NCBI GenBank assembly: GCA_001692895.1
Contig: KV748205.1
Span: 1,302,001-1,366,000, forward strand
Reading direction: 5' to 3'
Length of the DNA stretch: 64,000 nucleotides
Source of the DNA: Cenococcum geophilum 1.58
Lineage: Eukaryota; Ascomycota; Dothideomycetes; Gloniales; Gloniaceae
Within the stretch, counting starts at the first letter, position 1, and the number at the start of each line of letters is the position of its first letter. The position numbers and the translations under genes are program-made. The notes beneath the pieces were generated by a model. It searched no databases and was not told the DNA's origin. It worked only from the letters and a program-made list of their open reading frames with translations. Of this stretch, positions 1 through 11,600 are shown one piece after another.

Positions 1-645
1 ACCTACTAGTAGTAACCTGTATAGATAACTTATATACTATTCTATATATACGCTACGCAGATAACGCGTAAGGCTAAAGTATAGGTTAGCGGCGGATTTA
101 ACGGGCATATAGCCTTACCGTCCTAAATCTGGCCGTATATAAGTAACCTATAACCTACCCACGAAGTATATACGGCGCTACGCCGGTATAGCGTAAGGCT
201 AAAGCAGGGTCAGCGGCGGATCTAATAGGTATATAGCCTTACCGTCCTAAATCTAGCTACATGCGAATAACCTATAACCTACCTATAAGGTACTAGCGAC
301 CTACCTATATAAGCGAACCTTTAGAATATATCTACTAAATTTAGGCGACAGTATTAAGCTACTAGCTCTACCTATTAAATAAACTAATTAGGATTTTCCA
401 TACCGGGCATATAAAATTGCTATTAGCTCGGTAAAATGCAGGGAAGTCTTAGCAAGCCAAATCTAACCAATTAAATAACTTTAACCGGCGGTCAAAGTTC
501 CTTAACATCTTTACGCCGCGTAAGTATACTACCTATTTCTCTATGCGTAAAATCAGGACGCTCTTTCCCTTCCAATTTTTTCCTTTTAAAGGTTTTTACA
601 GGGTTTTATTAAGGCCTAAGTATATAAAGGATTGGGGACGACCCT
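1..645. repeat. RIP-like AT-rich DNA with a 121-bp tandem duplication
   Basis: Positions 69-163 and 190-284 are two diverged copies of one sequence, both beginning GCGTAAGGCTAAAG and sharing AGCCTTACCGTCCTAAATCT. The offset is about 121 bp and the differences are mostly transitions. The remainder up to 645 is AT-rich with no recognisable frame. It is probably the interior or 3' end of a decayed element, since a purine run follows at 646. Confidence 0.55.
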
Positions 646-785
646 TTTTAAAGGGGGGGGCATTGTCAGGTAAAACCTAAGTAGATAGCTATATAGTTAT
701 AAGGTATAGGCGACCTATAGGCGACTTGCCTATAAGGTATATGCGCTGCACATACCTATAGAAACCCCTTACCTCACACCTCCGT
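646..785 (+). other. Possible polypurine tract and LTR start
   Basis: A purine run (AAAGGGGGGGG, about 650-661) is followed by TGTCAGGTAAAACC at 664. That is the arrangement expected at the junction between a retroelement interior and its 3' LTR. If right, the LTR is interrupted by the satellite element at 786 and resumes after 3986, perhaps to ACCTCACA at 4082. No second LTR copy was found in the window, so this is tentative. Confidence 0.3.
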
Positions 786-1092
786 CAGGAAAAAATTTAC
801 CAGCATTTATTTTTACTTTTTAGCCATTTTAGCATTTCCTAGCATTTCCTAGCATTTCCAGCATTTCCTAGCATTTCCAGCATTTCCTAGCATTTAGTAG
901 CTAAATGCGGCATTTATTATTAAGTACTAGTATTTAGCTGCTAGATGCCGCATTTATAATTAAGTATTAGCATTTAGCTGCATTTATTACTAAGTATTAG
1001 CATTTAGCCGCTAAATACTACATTTATAATTAAGTATTAGCATTTAGCTGCTAAATGCTAGAAAATGCTAAAATGGCAGAAAAGTAAAATTA

Positions 1093-1790
1093 AATGCTGT
1101 ACGAAGCTCTGTACGAAGTTCTATATAAAGCTCTATATAAAGCTCTATACAAAGTTCTACACGAAGCTCTATACGAAGTTCTATACGAAGCTCTGCACGA
1201 AGTTCTACACGAAGCTCTATACGAAGTTCTATACGAAGCTTTATACGAAGTTCTATACGAAGTTCTACACAAAGCTCTGCACGAAGCTCTGCACGAAGCT
1301 CTATACGAAGCTCTGTATAAAGCTCTGCACAAAGCTCTATACGAAGCTCTATACGAAGCTCTGCACGAAGCTCTATACGAAGCTTTGCACGAAGCTCTAT
1401 ACAAAGCTCTACATGAAGCTCTGCACGAAGTTCTATACGAAGTTCTACACAAAGTTCTGCACGAAGCTCTGCACGAAGCTCTGCACGAAGTTCTACACAA
1501 AGTTCTGCACGAAGCTCTGCACGAAGCTCTACACAAAGCTCTACACGAAGTTCTATACGAAGTTCTGCACGAAGCTCTACACGAAGCTCTATACGAAGTT
1601 CTACACGAAGTTCTACACGAAGTTCTGCACGAAGTTCTGCACGAAGCTTTGCATGGAGCTCTACATAAAGCTCTACACGAAGCTCTATATAAAGCTCTGC
1701 ATGAAGCTCTACGCGAAGCTCTGCTCTATATAAGGCTTTACATAAAGCTCTATATATAGAGGCTCTGTATAAGGCTTTGCGCGAAGCTTT
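1093..1790. repeat. 12-bp satellite (GAAGCTCTGCAC), copy 1
   Basis: About 55-58 head-to-tail units of GAAGCTCTRYAC, with purine/purine and pyrimidine/pyrimidine variation between units. Because the unit length is divisible by three and lacks stops, long pseudo-ORFs with a four-residue period (such as YTKL) arise on both strands; these are not genes. Confidence 0.95.
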
Positions 1791-1959
1791 ACGTACGGAG
1801 GCTCTACATAAAGCTCCGTATTGGGTCCCCGCTATATTCCTAATAGCCTCTATACGTACCTCTGCTAAGTATACCCCCTATATATACCTAAGTAGCCACC
1901 TTATTTTTTACCCTTCCTTATATCCTCCCTACCTAGGAAGATACCAGAACGACAGCTAG

Positions 1960-2370
1960 TAGACGACCATTGCTAAAGCTAGACGACCGTTAGAGCCAGA
2001 CAACCGTCGTTAGAGCTAGACGACCGTCGCCAGAGCCAGATGACCGTCGCTAGAGCTGGACAATCGTCGTTAGAGCTAGACGACCGTCGTTAGAGCTAGA
2101 TAACCGTCGTCAGAGCCAGACGACCGTCGTTAAAGTTAGACGACCGTCGTCAGAGCTAGACGACCGTCGCCGGAGCCAGATGACCGTCGCTAGAGCTAGA
2201 CGACCGTCAGAGCCAGACGACCGTCGTTAGAGCTAGACGACCGTCGCCGGAGCCAGATAACCGTCGCTAGAGCTAGACGATCGTCGTCAGAGCTAGATAA
2301 CCGTCGTCAGAGCTAGACGACCGTCGCTGGAGCCAGATGACCGTCGCCAGAGCCACATGACAACCGTTTA
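1960..2370. repeat. 20-bp satellite (AGACGACCGTCGYYAGAGCY), copy 1
   Basis: About 20 units of a 20-bp repeat, each with the self-complementary core CGACCGTCG or a variant. It follows the unique spacer that includes CTACCTAGGAAGATACCAGA. Confidence 0.95.
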
Positions 2371-2445
2371 AACAACCAGCCAGCGAACATAATAATGATT
2401 TGATTGATCGATTAATTAAGGTAATATAGACAGGTAGGCACAGAT

Positions 2446-2730
2446 AAGTAGGCATAGACGGGTAGGTAGAGATAAATAAATAGATAGACAGATAGACAGA
2501 CAGACAGATAGATAGGTAGGTAGGTAGGTAGGTAGGTAAGCAGATAGATAGACAGATAAATAGACGGGCGGACGGGTAGGTAGGCAGGTAGGTAGGCCAG
2601 GTAGGCAGGTAAGTAGGTAGGTAGATAGTAGACAGGCAGACAGGCAGGTAGATAGGTAGGTAGGTAGGCAGGCAGGCAGACAGGCAGGCAGGTAGGTAGG
2701 TAGGTAGGTTAGTAGGTAGGTAGATAGAAG
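2446..2730. repeat. GGTA/GATA tetranucleotide array, copy 1
   Basis: Microsatellite of GGTA, GACA and GATA tetranucleotides with mixed phase. It is bounded by the AGCCAGCGAACA spacer on the left and by the conserved block CTATATTATATTAAATTATC (starting about 2743) on the right. Confidence 0.95.
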
Positions 2731-2934
2731 AAGAGAACCGTCGCTATATTATATTAAATTATCTAAAATAATATAATTTATTTTGCACCAACTGCGTAGG
2801 AAGAGCAATACCTATTTATTGCTTAAAGTAAGTAAATATATAGAATGTGTAAGAAGGGGCATTATATACAAAATGCGCGAGGAGGGCCATTATATATTAA
2901 TTGCGCATTAAGTGGCAAAATGCGTAATTAGCTG

Positions 2935-3091
2935 CACTGCATTGTTAAATACAGCAGTATGCCGTAAGTATATTATTAAATATAGGCAGTATATACCGCA
3001 CTGCATTATTAAATATAGCAGGTATGCAGCAGTATGCCGCACTGCTTATTAAATACCAGCAGTATGCCAGCAGTATACCGCACTGCATTAT
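2935..3091. repeat. GCAGTATGCCGCACTGCATT repeat
   Basis: About four or five irregular copies of a 30-35 bp unit containing GCAGTATGCCGCACTGC. Copy 2 of the parent element has only one such unit (near 26814-26840), so this array expanded in copy 1. Confidence 0.8.
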
Positions 3092-3093
3092 TA

Positions 3094-3863
3094 CAGTCCC
3101 TCGTCAAAAGTCTCCGTGCCGAGGTCACGCCAAAAATGACACTTTTTGCCAAAATACTATATAAAAGTCGCATAATTAATTCTAGAGCTTAAAAAAATAT
3201 CTAAAGCTACTTATAGATATATAATCTAGTAATCGCGATACTTTTTGAGTATTTAAAATCCATAGTCCTTTATTAAAAGTCTCTAGGTTTTACCAACTTC
3301 CTACTAAAACTTGCTATATTGAGCATATACTTTCTATTACTAGATATTAAAAATATTACNTAAAAAATTAATATCTTATAGGGATTTGCTTTTATTAAAA
3401 CTCTCTCTATTTAAANTTTTAATTAAAAAGTATTAAAATTTGTTATAAGGTTATAAACTTAAAAAAGAGTAAAAAAATGCAATTTCCCATACAAATTTGA
3501 AAAATTAAGGGTACAAAGGGTTATAATAAACTTTCACACTTTTAAAATTNAAATTTAAATAAAAAAAGTTATAGTAAACCTAAATATCTATAAGATATNA
3601 AANTTTTAAAAAATANTTTNAATATTTAGTAGTAGAAAATATATATTATAGATTTTAGATTTTAGTAAAGAATTAATAGGATTTCTAAAGGAGTTATAGA
3701 TTTTAAATTTTAAAAAAGGGTATAATAGCTAGATTATATATATAATATAAACTTAAAATATTTTTTATAGCTTTAGAATTAATTATGTGGTTNTTATATA
3801 GTAATTTAGNAAGGTAGGTTGTCTAAAAAATGCGCTCGCACGGAGACTTTTGACGAGGGACTG
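3094..3863. mobile_element. TA-flanked foldback element with perfect TIRs (Tc1/mariner-type)
   Basis: The left end CAGTCCCTCGTCAAAAGTCT (continuing CCGTGC) is repeated as a perfect inverted copy at the right end (3838-3863). TA lies on both sides (3092-3093 and 3864-3865). Removing the element restores the repeat phrase CTGCATTATTAAATA of the host array, which supports a TA target duplication. The two halves are inverted with respect to each other well beyond the TIR: a segment with TTTCTATTACTAGATATT on the left mirrors AATATTTAGTAGTAGAAA on the right. It is therefore a long foldback MITE. There is no transposase frame. Several N bases lie inside. Confidence 0.85.
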
Positions 3864-3986
3864 TAAATATAGCAGTATGCCGCACCTTAGTCGATACCAT
3901 ACGCTACATATTATAGTGCGCGAAATGCGCATTTGGCCGCCAAATGCTGCCAAATGCTGTAAAAATGCTAGTAAAATTTTTCCTGA

Positions 3987-4994
3987 CGTCAGACTCCTCC
4001 TTCTCCCTTAAGGATTCGTCTACTTATACAATATACCCTATTATTCTATTATTGGACTCCCTATCTATATCCTCACCTCACAGATACCTAAAAAGAAGGA
4101 GATAACTAAGGGGAGGAAGAAAACGGTGCTGTAGATATATCTAGTAAGGCTATATTAGGTATTATAGTTGCATTAAAAGCAGGTTTAGTAGAGGCCTAAA
4201 AAGGTAAAATTAAACAGAAGATAATATCGGAAAAGCTAGGTAGAGCTCTTTAATTTAGCTAAATATTGCGTTCAGTATATAAGGGAGGAAGGGTAGGAGA
4301 ATACGCAGGGGAAGGCGTACTTAGGGGTTAATTTTCGTCTAAATTCTCGTTAGAGGCTATATCTAAAGAAGTGTATATAGATTAATGTTAGAAATAATTA
4401 ATTTTGGTATAAAAAGGGCTGATTTTAATAAGAGGAATATACTGTCCTTTTATACAACCTTAAGCTCGCCATACCTGCCAAAAGTCGTCCCCTAAGTTGT
4501 CCCCTAAGTCGTCCCTCTAACCCAATTACTTACCCAACCGCTTACCACTACCGTCACTACCTCTCTACTTTTTATAACCTCTACTATTACAGATAAGGCC
4601 GCTTAAAGAGGCGTATAAGTCTTTCTATATAAAGAAACGCGTTAAGTATTGTAAATATTAGTTAGTAATATGAAATTAAGAAGAGCCTTATTACAACCAT
4701 ACCGGGAGAGCACCTAATTATAGAGCTGAAGAAAATGAGTCAAAGGCGTCAAAGGCGTCGCGGTCACATCACGAGTTGAGGTTGTTCAGATATTTCCATT
4801 TAATATCGGCGATCGATCTACATACGGCTAGTAGGAGGCTTAATCGACACGCACTTACAACGAGATGTGACAAGGTGGTGTACTTTCGCATGCGATTTTG
4901 GGCGAAAAGGTACATAATTTATATTAGATCGGTACTTCTAGACGGTCGCGTAATATTACTCTAAATTTATAATACCTAAACGGGCTCTATTCCT
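3987..4994. other. Decayed DNA, no gene recognised
   Basis: Up to about 4730 the stretch is AT-rich with many stops in all frames. At 4141-4330 a plus-strand frame reads like a helix-rich peptide once TAG is ignored, but no family is recognised. The part at 4740-4960 has more balanced composition and an open 62-codon frame that I do not recognise. Confidence 0.4.
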
Positions 4995-5039
4995 ATATTA
5001 AGGCGTCTTAGTTACTATAGTGTAGTTATATATTAAAAC
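4995..5039. repeat. Left part of 35-bp tandem array, split by the Gypsy insertion
   Basis: One to one and a half units of TATATTAAGGCGTCTTRGTT-type repeat adjoin the left LTR. The same unit continues on the other side of the LTR element at 13927-14125. The last five bases before the LTR (AAAAC) pair with AAGAC after the right LTR as a target duplication with one transition. Confidence 0.8.
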
Positions 5040-5256
5040 CGTAAGGGGATCTTGTAAACAGGGGGCTATAAGGACACGATTGTAGAATAGAATAGATTGG
5101 TAAGAAAGACGAATCCTTAAGGAGGTAAGGCCTCTGGGATTGTGGAGACTATATACTACAGGCACGTGCCGGAGGCACATGCCTGGCAACTATCTGAGGG
5201 GCGTCCGGGGGTTGTCCTAAGGGCAACCCAAGGTGTCCGCAATAATATCCCTTATA
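5040..5256 (-). repeat. Gypsy element LTR (3' LTR in element sense)
   Basis: 217 bp, matching 13710-13926 over its whole length with mostly C/T and G/A differences. Includes TTGTCCTAAGGGCAACC and GGTGTCCGCAATAATATCCC. This copy is more GC-rich than its partner. Confidence 0.92.
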
Positions 5257-5272
5257 TTCCCCCCCCCCTTCT
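5257..5272 (-). other. Polypurine tract of the Gypsy element
   Basis: Read on the minus strand it is AAGAAGGGGGGGGGAA, ending exactly where the LTR begins (TATAAGGG). This is the position expected for the second-strand primer and fixes the element's orientation. Confidence 0.8.
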
Positions 5273-5699
5273 TACGGTTAGCCCCCAATCGCTATTACCT
5301 TATAGTAGGGAGATTATAAGGGCTTATCCTAGAAGGGGTTTAGAGAGATATTAGTATACCGCTATATATTATCTATCTATCTAACCCCTACTTTAAACTC
5401 TTAAAAAACCTTAATAAGGAAAAAATATAACTAGAGAAAAGATATAAGGATTGCTAGGAGACCTATTAGAAGCCTAGTAGAAGTATACTAATAACTACCT
5501 AAGCTAATATAGGGATTTTTATATAACTCTACTTTTAAGCCTTTATACTGGTCTATAATTAATTATAAGTATTATAAGCAATTTAGTGTTCTAGTATAGT
5601 TCTGTAGAACCTTTTAGTATAGAATTTAAAGTATAGAGCCTTAACTTGCTAATGTCTTTAACTATTAAAATATAATCTATAATTTATAATCTGTAATTA

Positions 5700-8600
5700 T
5701 TTTATATAATCCTCTACGTTATTAACATATCGTTTCTATATCTGCCCTTAGGCTATTAAATATAGTTAAGGTATTAATTAGTTAATTAAGGAGACTTATC
5801 TACTAAGATTTAGTGCATATTCTCTTAAATCTAATAGTCCTATACGTGTACTTAGCGTAGCTCTACTGCTTAGTAAATAGGAGGGACACTTTATAATAGC
5901 ACTTATAGCTATTATACAATTATTAAAAACGTCTATAACGTTAATCTTTAATACTATAGTATTATTTAGGTATAATTTAACCTATATACGTCTTTAATTA
6001 ACGTCTTAATTACCTTCCCCTGGCCGCGTACTTGGTTTTTTATAAGGAAGTAATAGTTAGATAATATATACTTATATTTCCTTTCTTTTAAATAACGCTA
6101 TTATAACGGAGTTATATCGGTAAGGTTGCGGCTATTTACTAAAAGGGTATTAGACGGTAAAGTATAAAGATACTTTACTTATTAAGCTTAATCCTTTTCC
6201 TTAATACCTTACTTCCCATTATTAACCTTTATTTAATTTAGACGTATCTTTAATATATTATTAAAATTTCTTATTTTTTATTATTAATTTAATATACCTC
6301 TTTATTCTCCTACTAACTACTCTTTTAAGTAAATTTTATAGCGTATCCTAGCCCTACCTTTATATATAGAACCCTAACCCCTACTAACTTATAACTAGTG
6401 CTAGTCCTACCTAAATAATTTTACCTATACATCTTTAAAAGACTAGAAATCTAATAATAGAATTCTAAAGGCTTATAATAAGACGCACTATATTAAATTT
6501 AATACCTTTAGTCCTTATAATTAATGCATGCACACTAAAAGCAGCAGTTACGTTAAGGTAAGCTTTTCTATTCTTAATAGATTTCTATTACTAACTTTAA
6601 GCTTTAATAGCTTGGGCCTAAATAGCGACGTTCCTTTAATGTTCTTAACTACTATATCGCCCGGGCTCTTTCTTATTTTAGTATAAATATTAAACAACTT
6701 AGCCGAATTTAAGACTATACCACGGCTATCTATACTGCCTATAATTCCTAGTAAGCTAGCTAGTAACGCCTAATATAAGAGTAAGGTTAGTATACTAAGG
6801 ATAGGGTAAGGGATAGGGGTAATAAGAAGAAGGTTACTGTCTACTATAGAAAGGAGTTTATATATACGCGTTAAGTTTTAAAAGAGTATAACATAATATA
6901 GTATTAGGTAGATTACCCTTTAGGTACCTAGCGAATAGGTAACTAATAGTTACTATAGCAAGGTCTTAGTGGTTCTAGGCTATATTAGCCAGCTAACGTC
7001 TCTATTTATTCTAGGCTTAAGCGTATCTTTATTAACTATAAGCTTACGCTATAAGAGCTTTATTAGTATTAGTATTAGGTGTTTAAGAGTCTCTACTCTA
7101 GCTATACCTTATTATCCTACCCCTATTTTTATACCTACTTATACCCCTACTAAGGGGTCTAGATCCCATTCTTATTAGCTATTACTTAATAGCCTAATAG
7201 ATCCTAATCCTACTCCTAATAATAAGATATAGTAGCTTTTTAGATTAGGCATTTATAGTTTAAACTTTTAAGATTTATTCTTATATATAGTAGCAATTAA
7301 GGACCTTAATTAGGTGCTTAGGAAGGCCTTAAAAGGTTTTTAGAAAGGGCTTAGAAGCCCTAAGAACAATATTCCTAGTATAGATTAATTAATAGGTATG
7401 CAATTCTAGCAAAATGCTCTATTAATTCTATACTATATATGTAAAAAGGCTAAGGACCAGTCCTACCTTAGGCTATAGCCCTAATCTTTACAGTTTCTGG
7501 AGCTTGTCCGTTCTATATCTAATTTAACCTATTTACTCTTTTTATAAGCTTTCTTTATAGGTCGCAATAACACCATAGTATTAGAGCGCTTTCTACGATT
7601 TATAGATTATAGACCTTAGTCCTAATATTCTTTTAGAATATCTTTATAATAATTAAGGTAATCCTCTAGTTTCTATATAGAGTCCTTAGTAGGCTAGCCT
7701 AGCTATTTAACTTTATATTAAAGCTTATTCTTAATAGACTTATAGTATAGTATAGCTTTAACCTTATACCGCTCGCCCACTACCTTAGGGTGTTTAATTA
7801 GGCCTAGACAGAAGTTCTTTTCTAGCGGTAGTCTATATTATAGCTTTAGTAGGTTTATATAAAATACTAGATATATATAGGCTATAAATAGGGGTAGCTA
7901 GAGACAATAGGCTAGCTTACCAATTTATTCCTTAACTTAAAAGGGACCTAAATATCTTATATTAAGCTTCTTTAATAGTTAACGGGTCTTAATATTTGTT
8001 AAATATAATAAAACCTTATCGCCTACTCCAAAATACTTATCTTAGTGCTTACGGTTATACCAAAGTCTTTACTACTCTTAGGCATTTTGTAGGCTCTACT
8101 TTATATACTTCCATTACTTCTCCTATTCCTAAAGGTATCCTTATACTCTTTAGTAGATATCCTTAGACTTCCTAATAGGATCCTATAACTAATTATACGG
8201 CCTTAGCTAGTAATTATTAGGTATATTATTAAACCTAAATAGTTAGACACTATAGGCAATCTAGATTAGTGCATACTTATATAATGCGTATTGCTTTAAA
8301 TTATAAGCGTACTCTGTATACAGAAGTAGCTTACACCAGTTATCTTACTGGTAGTTTAAATATATTTATAAGTAAGACTCTAGTTTCTAATTCTATCGTT
8401 CTATTTACCCATCCGTTTATAGATAAAAAGCTATACTATAATAGTGGTCTATCTTTAAATAAAAGCATAAGTCCGACTAGTACTAGCTTATAAAGACGCT
8501 GCCCCTATTAGTAATAATAGAGTGCGGCTAATCTACTTTAAGAAAGCATTTCTCCTTAATTAGATTAACTAGCGCTTATACGTTAATCGTCTTATTAACA

Positions 8601-11600
8601 AAAAGGTATTAAACGTACTTTAAAAACCTATTAATAAGTATAAGGACCAAATTATATATTTATTCTTAGCTATCTTTAGATAGCAGGAGATCCGTAATAA
8701 AGTCTATAGCGTAATATTGCTATAGCTTACTAGCGGGAGGAACTAATTTAAGTAGACCCTATAGCTTATACCTACGGATCTTATATACTTAATACTTCTT
8801 ATAGTAGCTAATATACTCCTTTACTTCCTAATTAAGCTTTAGCCAATAATATTTACACTAAAGTAATTCTACTATTTTTGCTTAACTATAGTAGCCGCCT
8901 AAAGGATTATCGTAATTCTTTATAAGAATCTTCTATTATAGATTTACTTCTTATAGCACCTAAACCTTACTACCTCTATATAGTAGGCCTATTAGGTCTA
9001 GTTCCTAATAGTAGCGCCTAGCAGCTTCCTTTCTATTATATTTCCAGTCTACTTCCATATTAAGGATAGTATAAAAAGCGTCCCTTTGTTACACCTTACG
9101 GATAAAATCCATTAACCTTTTAGATAGTTCCTAGGTAAAAGCTATTTTATCCTATACTACTCTAAGTATAAGACTAAATAGTACTATAAATCTTATAACT
9201 CTTTAATACGTATACTTTAGGAAGGCCGCTATAAGGTTAAAGTCCTTTAGTTATTATAAGGCTCCGAGTTCCAATTACTCTATAGCTTCGCTATTAGTTT
9301 AAGGGGATAGCTTAGCAATTAGAAATAGTATATTACTAGGTTCTAAGAATATATTAGGGATATCCTATTTAGGTATATTCGGACCCTTATTAGTAATAAA
9401 CCGGGTACTAGCTAGAACGTTAATAGAAACTAATAGGGCTTATACCGCCTAAGACTTAGTATATAGAGCTATAGGTACTTAAGCATCCTATACCTAGAGC
9501 TTATTCTACAATATAGGGAGTAAGATATTTATTATCTATTTTCCTTCTCCCGTTTTAAAGCCTTTAGTATAGTCTGGCCGTCGTAACGGTCTATTAATAG
9601 GGTTATTTTCCCTTAGCTTATATTTAATCTTAAAATTAAATTATATAAGCTCCTCTACCTATTTATCTTATTAAGGTATAAGCTCCTTTATAGTTATAAA
9701 GTAGCGTAAATTATAGCAATCTAAAAGTATACGAGTGGTATAGCTCGCGTACTTAAGGTAGTGTTACTACTATTTAAAGCAGTTAACTATAGCCAGCAGT
9801 TCCTTATTATGGGAATAATACCTAACTTTAGGCCCCTAGAATTTTCTGCTATAAAATACTACTAGTCTTTAGTAGAGCCAAGTAGCGTCTAAATACCTAT
9901 TAGGTTATAGTAGGATACTAATAAGGGCAAAATTTAATACATTAGTAATTATTATTAATAGCTAATCTAGGTTAAAATACCGTAGTAATAAAGCCTTTGT
10001 AAATTTTACATAAAGTTTTTAAAAGGCCTCCTATATCTTTCCGGGCTATAACTATGGTTTATTCTATTTAGTTAGTCCCTTCTTAGTTTTCTTCCTTACC
10101 GCCTTTAAGCTTTTTACTTCTTAGGTTAGGTCTTAAAAAGCTTCCGTAATATAATTAGATAGGTATTAAGCAACGTCCGAGTTATTATAAATAAAGCGCC
10201 TATAGAAATTAGCAAAGCCTAGGAACACTTAAACATCCTAATAGCTCTTTAGCTCTAGCCACTCCTAGATTATCTACACCCGTATTAGGTCTATAACTAC
10301 ACCTATAGGTGTTATAATATAATCTAGGAACTTAACCTACTTAGTATTAAAGATATACTTTAACGCCTTAGTATAGAGGCCCTAATTATCTAAGCATTCT
10401 AGTACTTCGCAGACATGTTACTTGTGTTAATCCTTATTTTTTTAAGTAGATTAAGATATTATCTAAATAAATAACGTATATACGGTTAACTAGTCCCCCT
10501 AAGGCTCTATAAATATATAATTAGAATATTATAGACGTATTAGCTAGCCTAAAAGGCATTACTAAATACTTAAAGTAGCCGTATTAGGTTTTAAAAGCGG
10601 TCTTTTATTTATCCCCTTCTTTAATACGGAGCCTATAATAGGCGTCTTATAAATCTAGCTTTATAAAGATCTTCGCCCTAAATAGTTAATCTAGTATTTT
10701 ATTAACTAGTAGTAATAGGTAACGGTTTTTAATTATAATCTTATTAAGACCGTAATAGTCTATATATAGCCTTATAGTTTTATCTAGTTTTAAAATAAAG
10801 AGGATTAGTGCGCCTACCGGTAACTTACTAGGCTAAATCTACCTCTTTTTTAGTAAACTATTAAGGTACTTCTATAGGATCTTAAGCTCTTTATAAAAGA
10901 GGTTATAGATAGGAAGGTTTAGCGGCTATTTACCTTCTTTTAGATTAATTATATAATTATACTCCAAGTTCTATAGTAGGACTTTGGCTCTCCTACCTAA
11001 AAATACCCTTAGTAAGTCCCTTAGGCCTACTAAAATATTTAATAAATTAGGGTTGCGTTTATCCTCTATATTATTATTAGGTAGGTTTTAAAGCTCCCTT
11101 AGGATACTTACAGGCAGCGTTATACGCTATAGTAGTTACTTATACATAGTTACTACCGTACGTTATACCGTTTTATACAGTAGCTAGTAAAGAGTAGGGA
11201 ATTCTTTAACGCAGCGTTTAAGGTGCCGTAGTATACTCTCTACGTATTACTTAAGCTAGAGTAACCTATAACGGTTAAAGTATCTTATAAAATCCTTAAG
11301 ATCGCCGCCTCCCTATAATATCTCCGCAACCTATCTAGTAGTTCCCTATAGGGTCTCTATTATAAAGGGGTTATTACCTATACTAGGCTCTATACCTATC
11401 TTGCTATTAAATAGGGGTTAGATCTAATACTTCTTTAGGTATAAAGCGTATACTATTTCGCCTAGGGCTATATTCTCTAGGATATCCTTTAGGCTTATTA
11501 GTAATATACACCCTTTTAAATCTTTATTGTTCTACTATTTAAAGGCTTCTATCTTAAAGCGTATTTTAAAATCTACTTCCGCAAGCTAAGGGTATTTAAG

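Larger units (their letters stand above)
786..3986 (+). mobile_element. Composite satellite-bearing element, copy 1
   Basis: The ends are inverted: the left end reads TCAGGAAAAAATTTACCAGC and the right end is the reverse complement of TCAGGAAAAATTTTACTAGC. In order it holds AGCATTT-rich terminal DNA, a 12-bp satellite (1093-1790), a unique spacer (1818-1955), a 20-bp satellite (1960-2370), a second unique spacer with AGCCAGCGAACA (2380-2445), a GGTA/GATA tetranucleotide array (2446-2730), a conserved block (2735-2790), and a right arm with GCAGTATGCCG repeats. A TA-flanked foldback element (3094-3863) is inserted in the right arm. Copy 2 (26711-28281) matches throughout in the opposite orientation and lacks that insertion. 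No protein-coding capacity is seen, so it would be non-autonomous. No clear target duplication was found; the flanking CG may be a 2-bp one. Confidence 0.75.

Noticed and set aside
1065..1759. Long ORFs on both strands rich in YTKL/CRAS repeats
   Set aside because: They are by-products of the 12-bp satellite, whose unit has no stop and is divisible by three; several overlapping frames are open at once.
1960..2370. Possible CRISPR array
   Set aside because: The 20-bp units are contiguous with no variable spacers, and the organism is a fungus.
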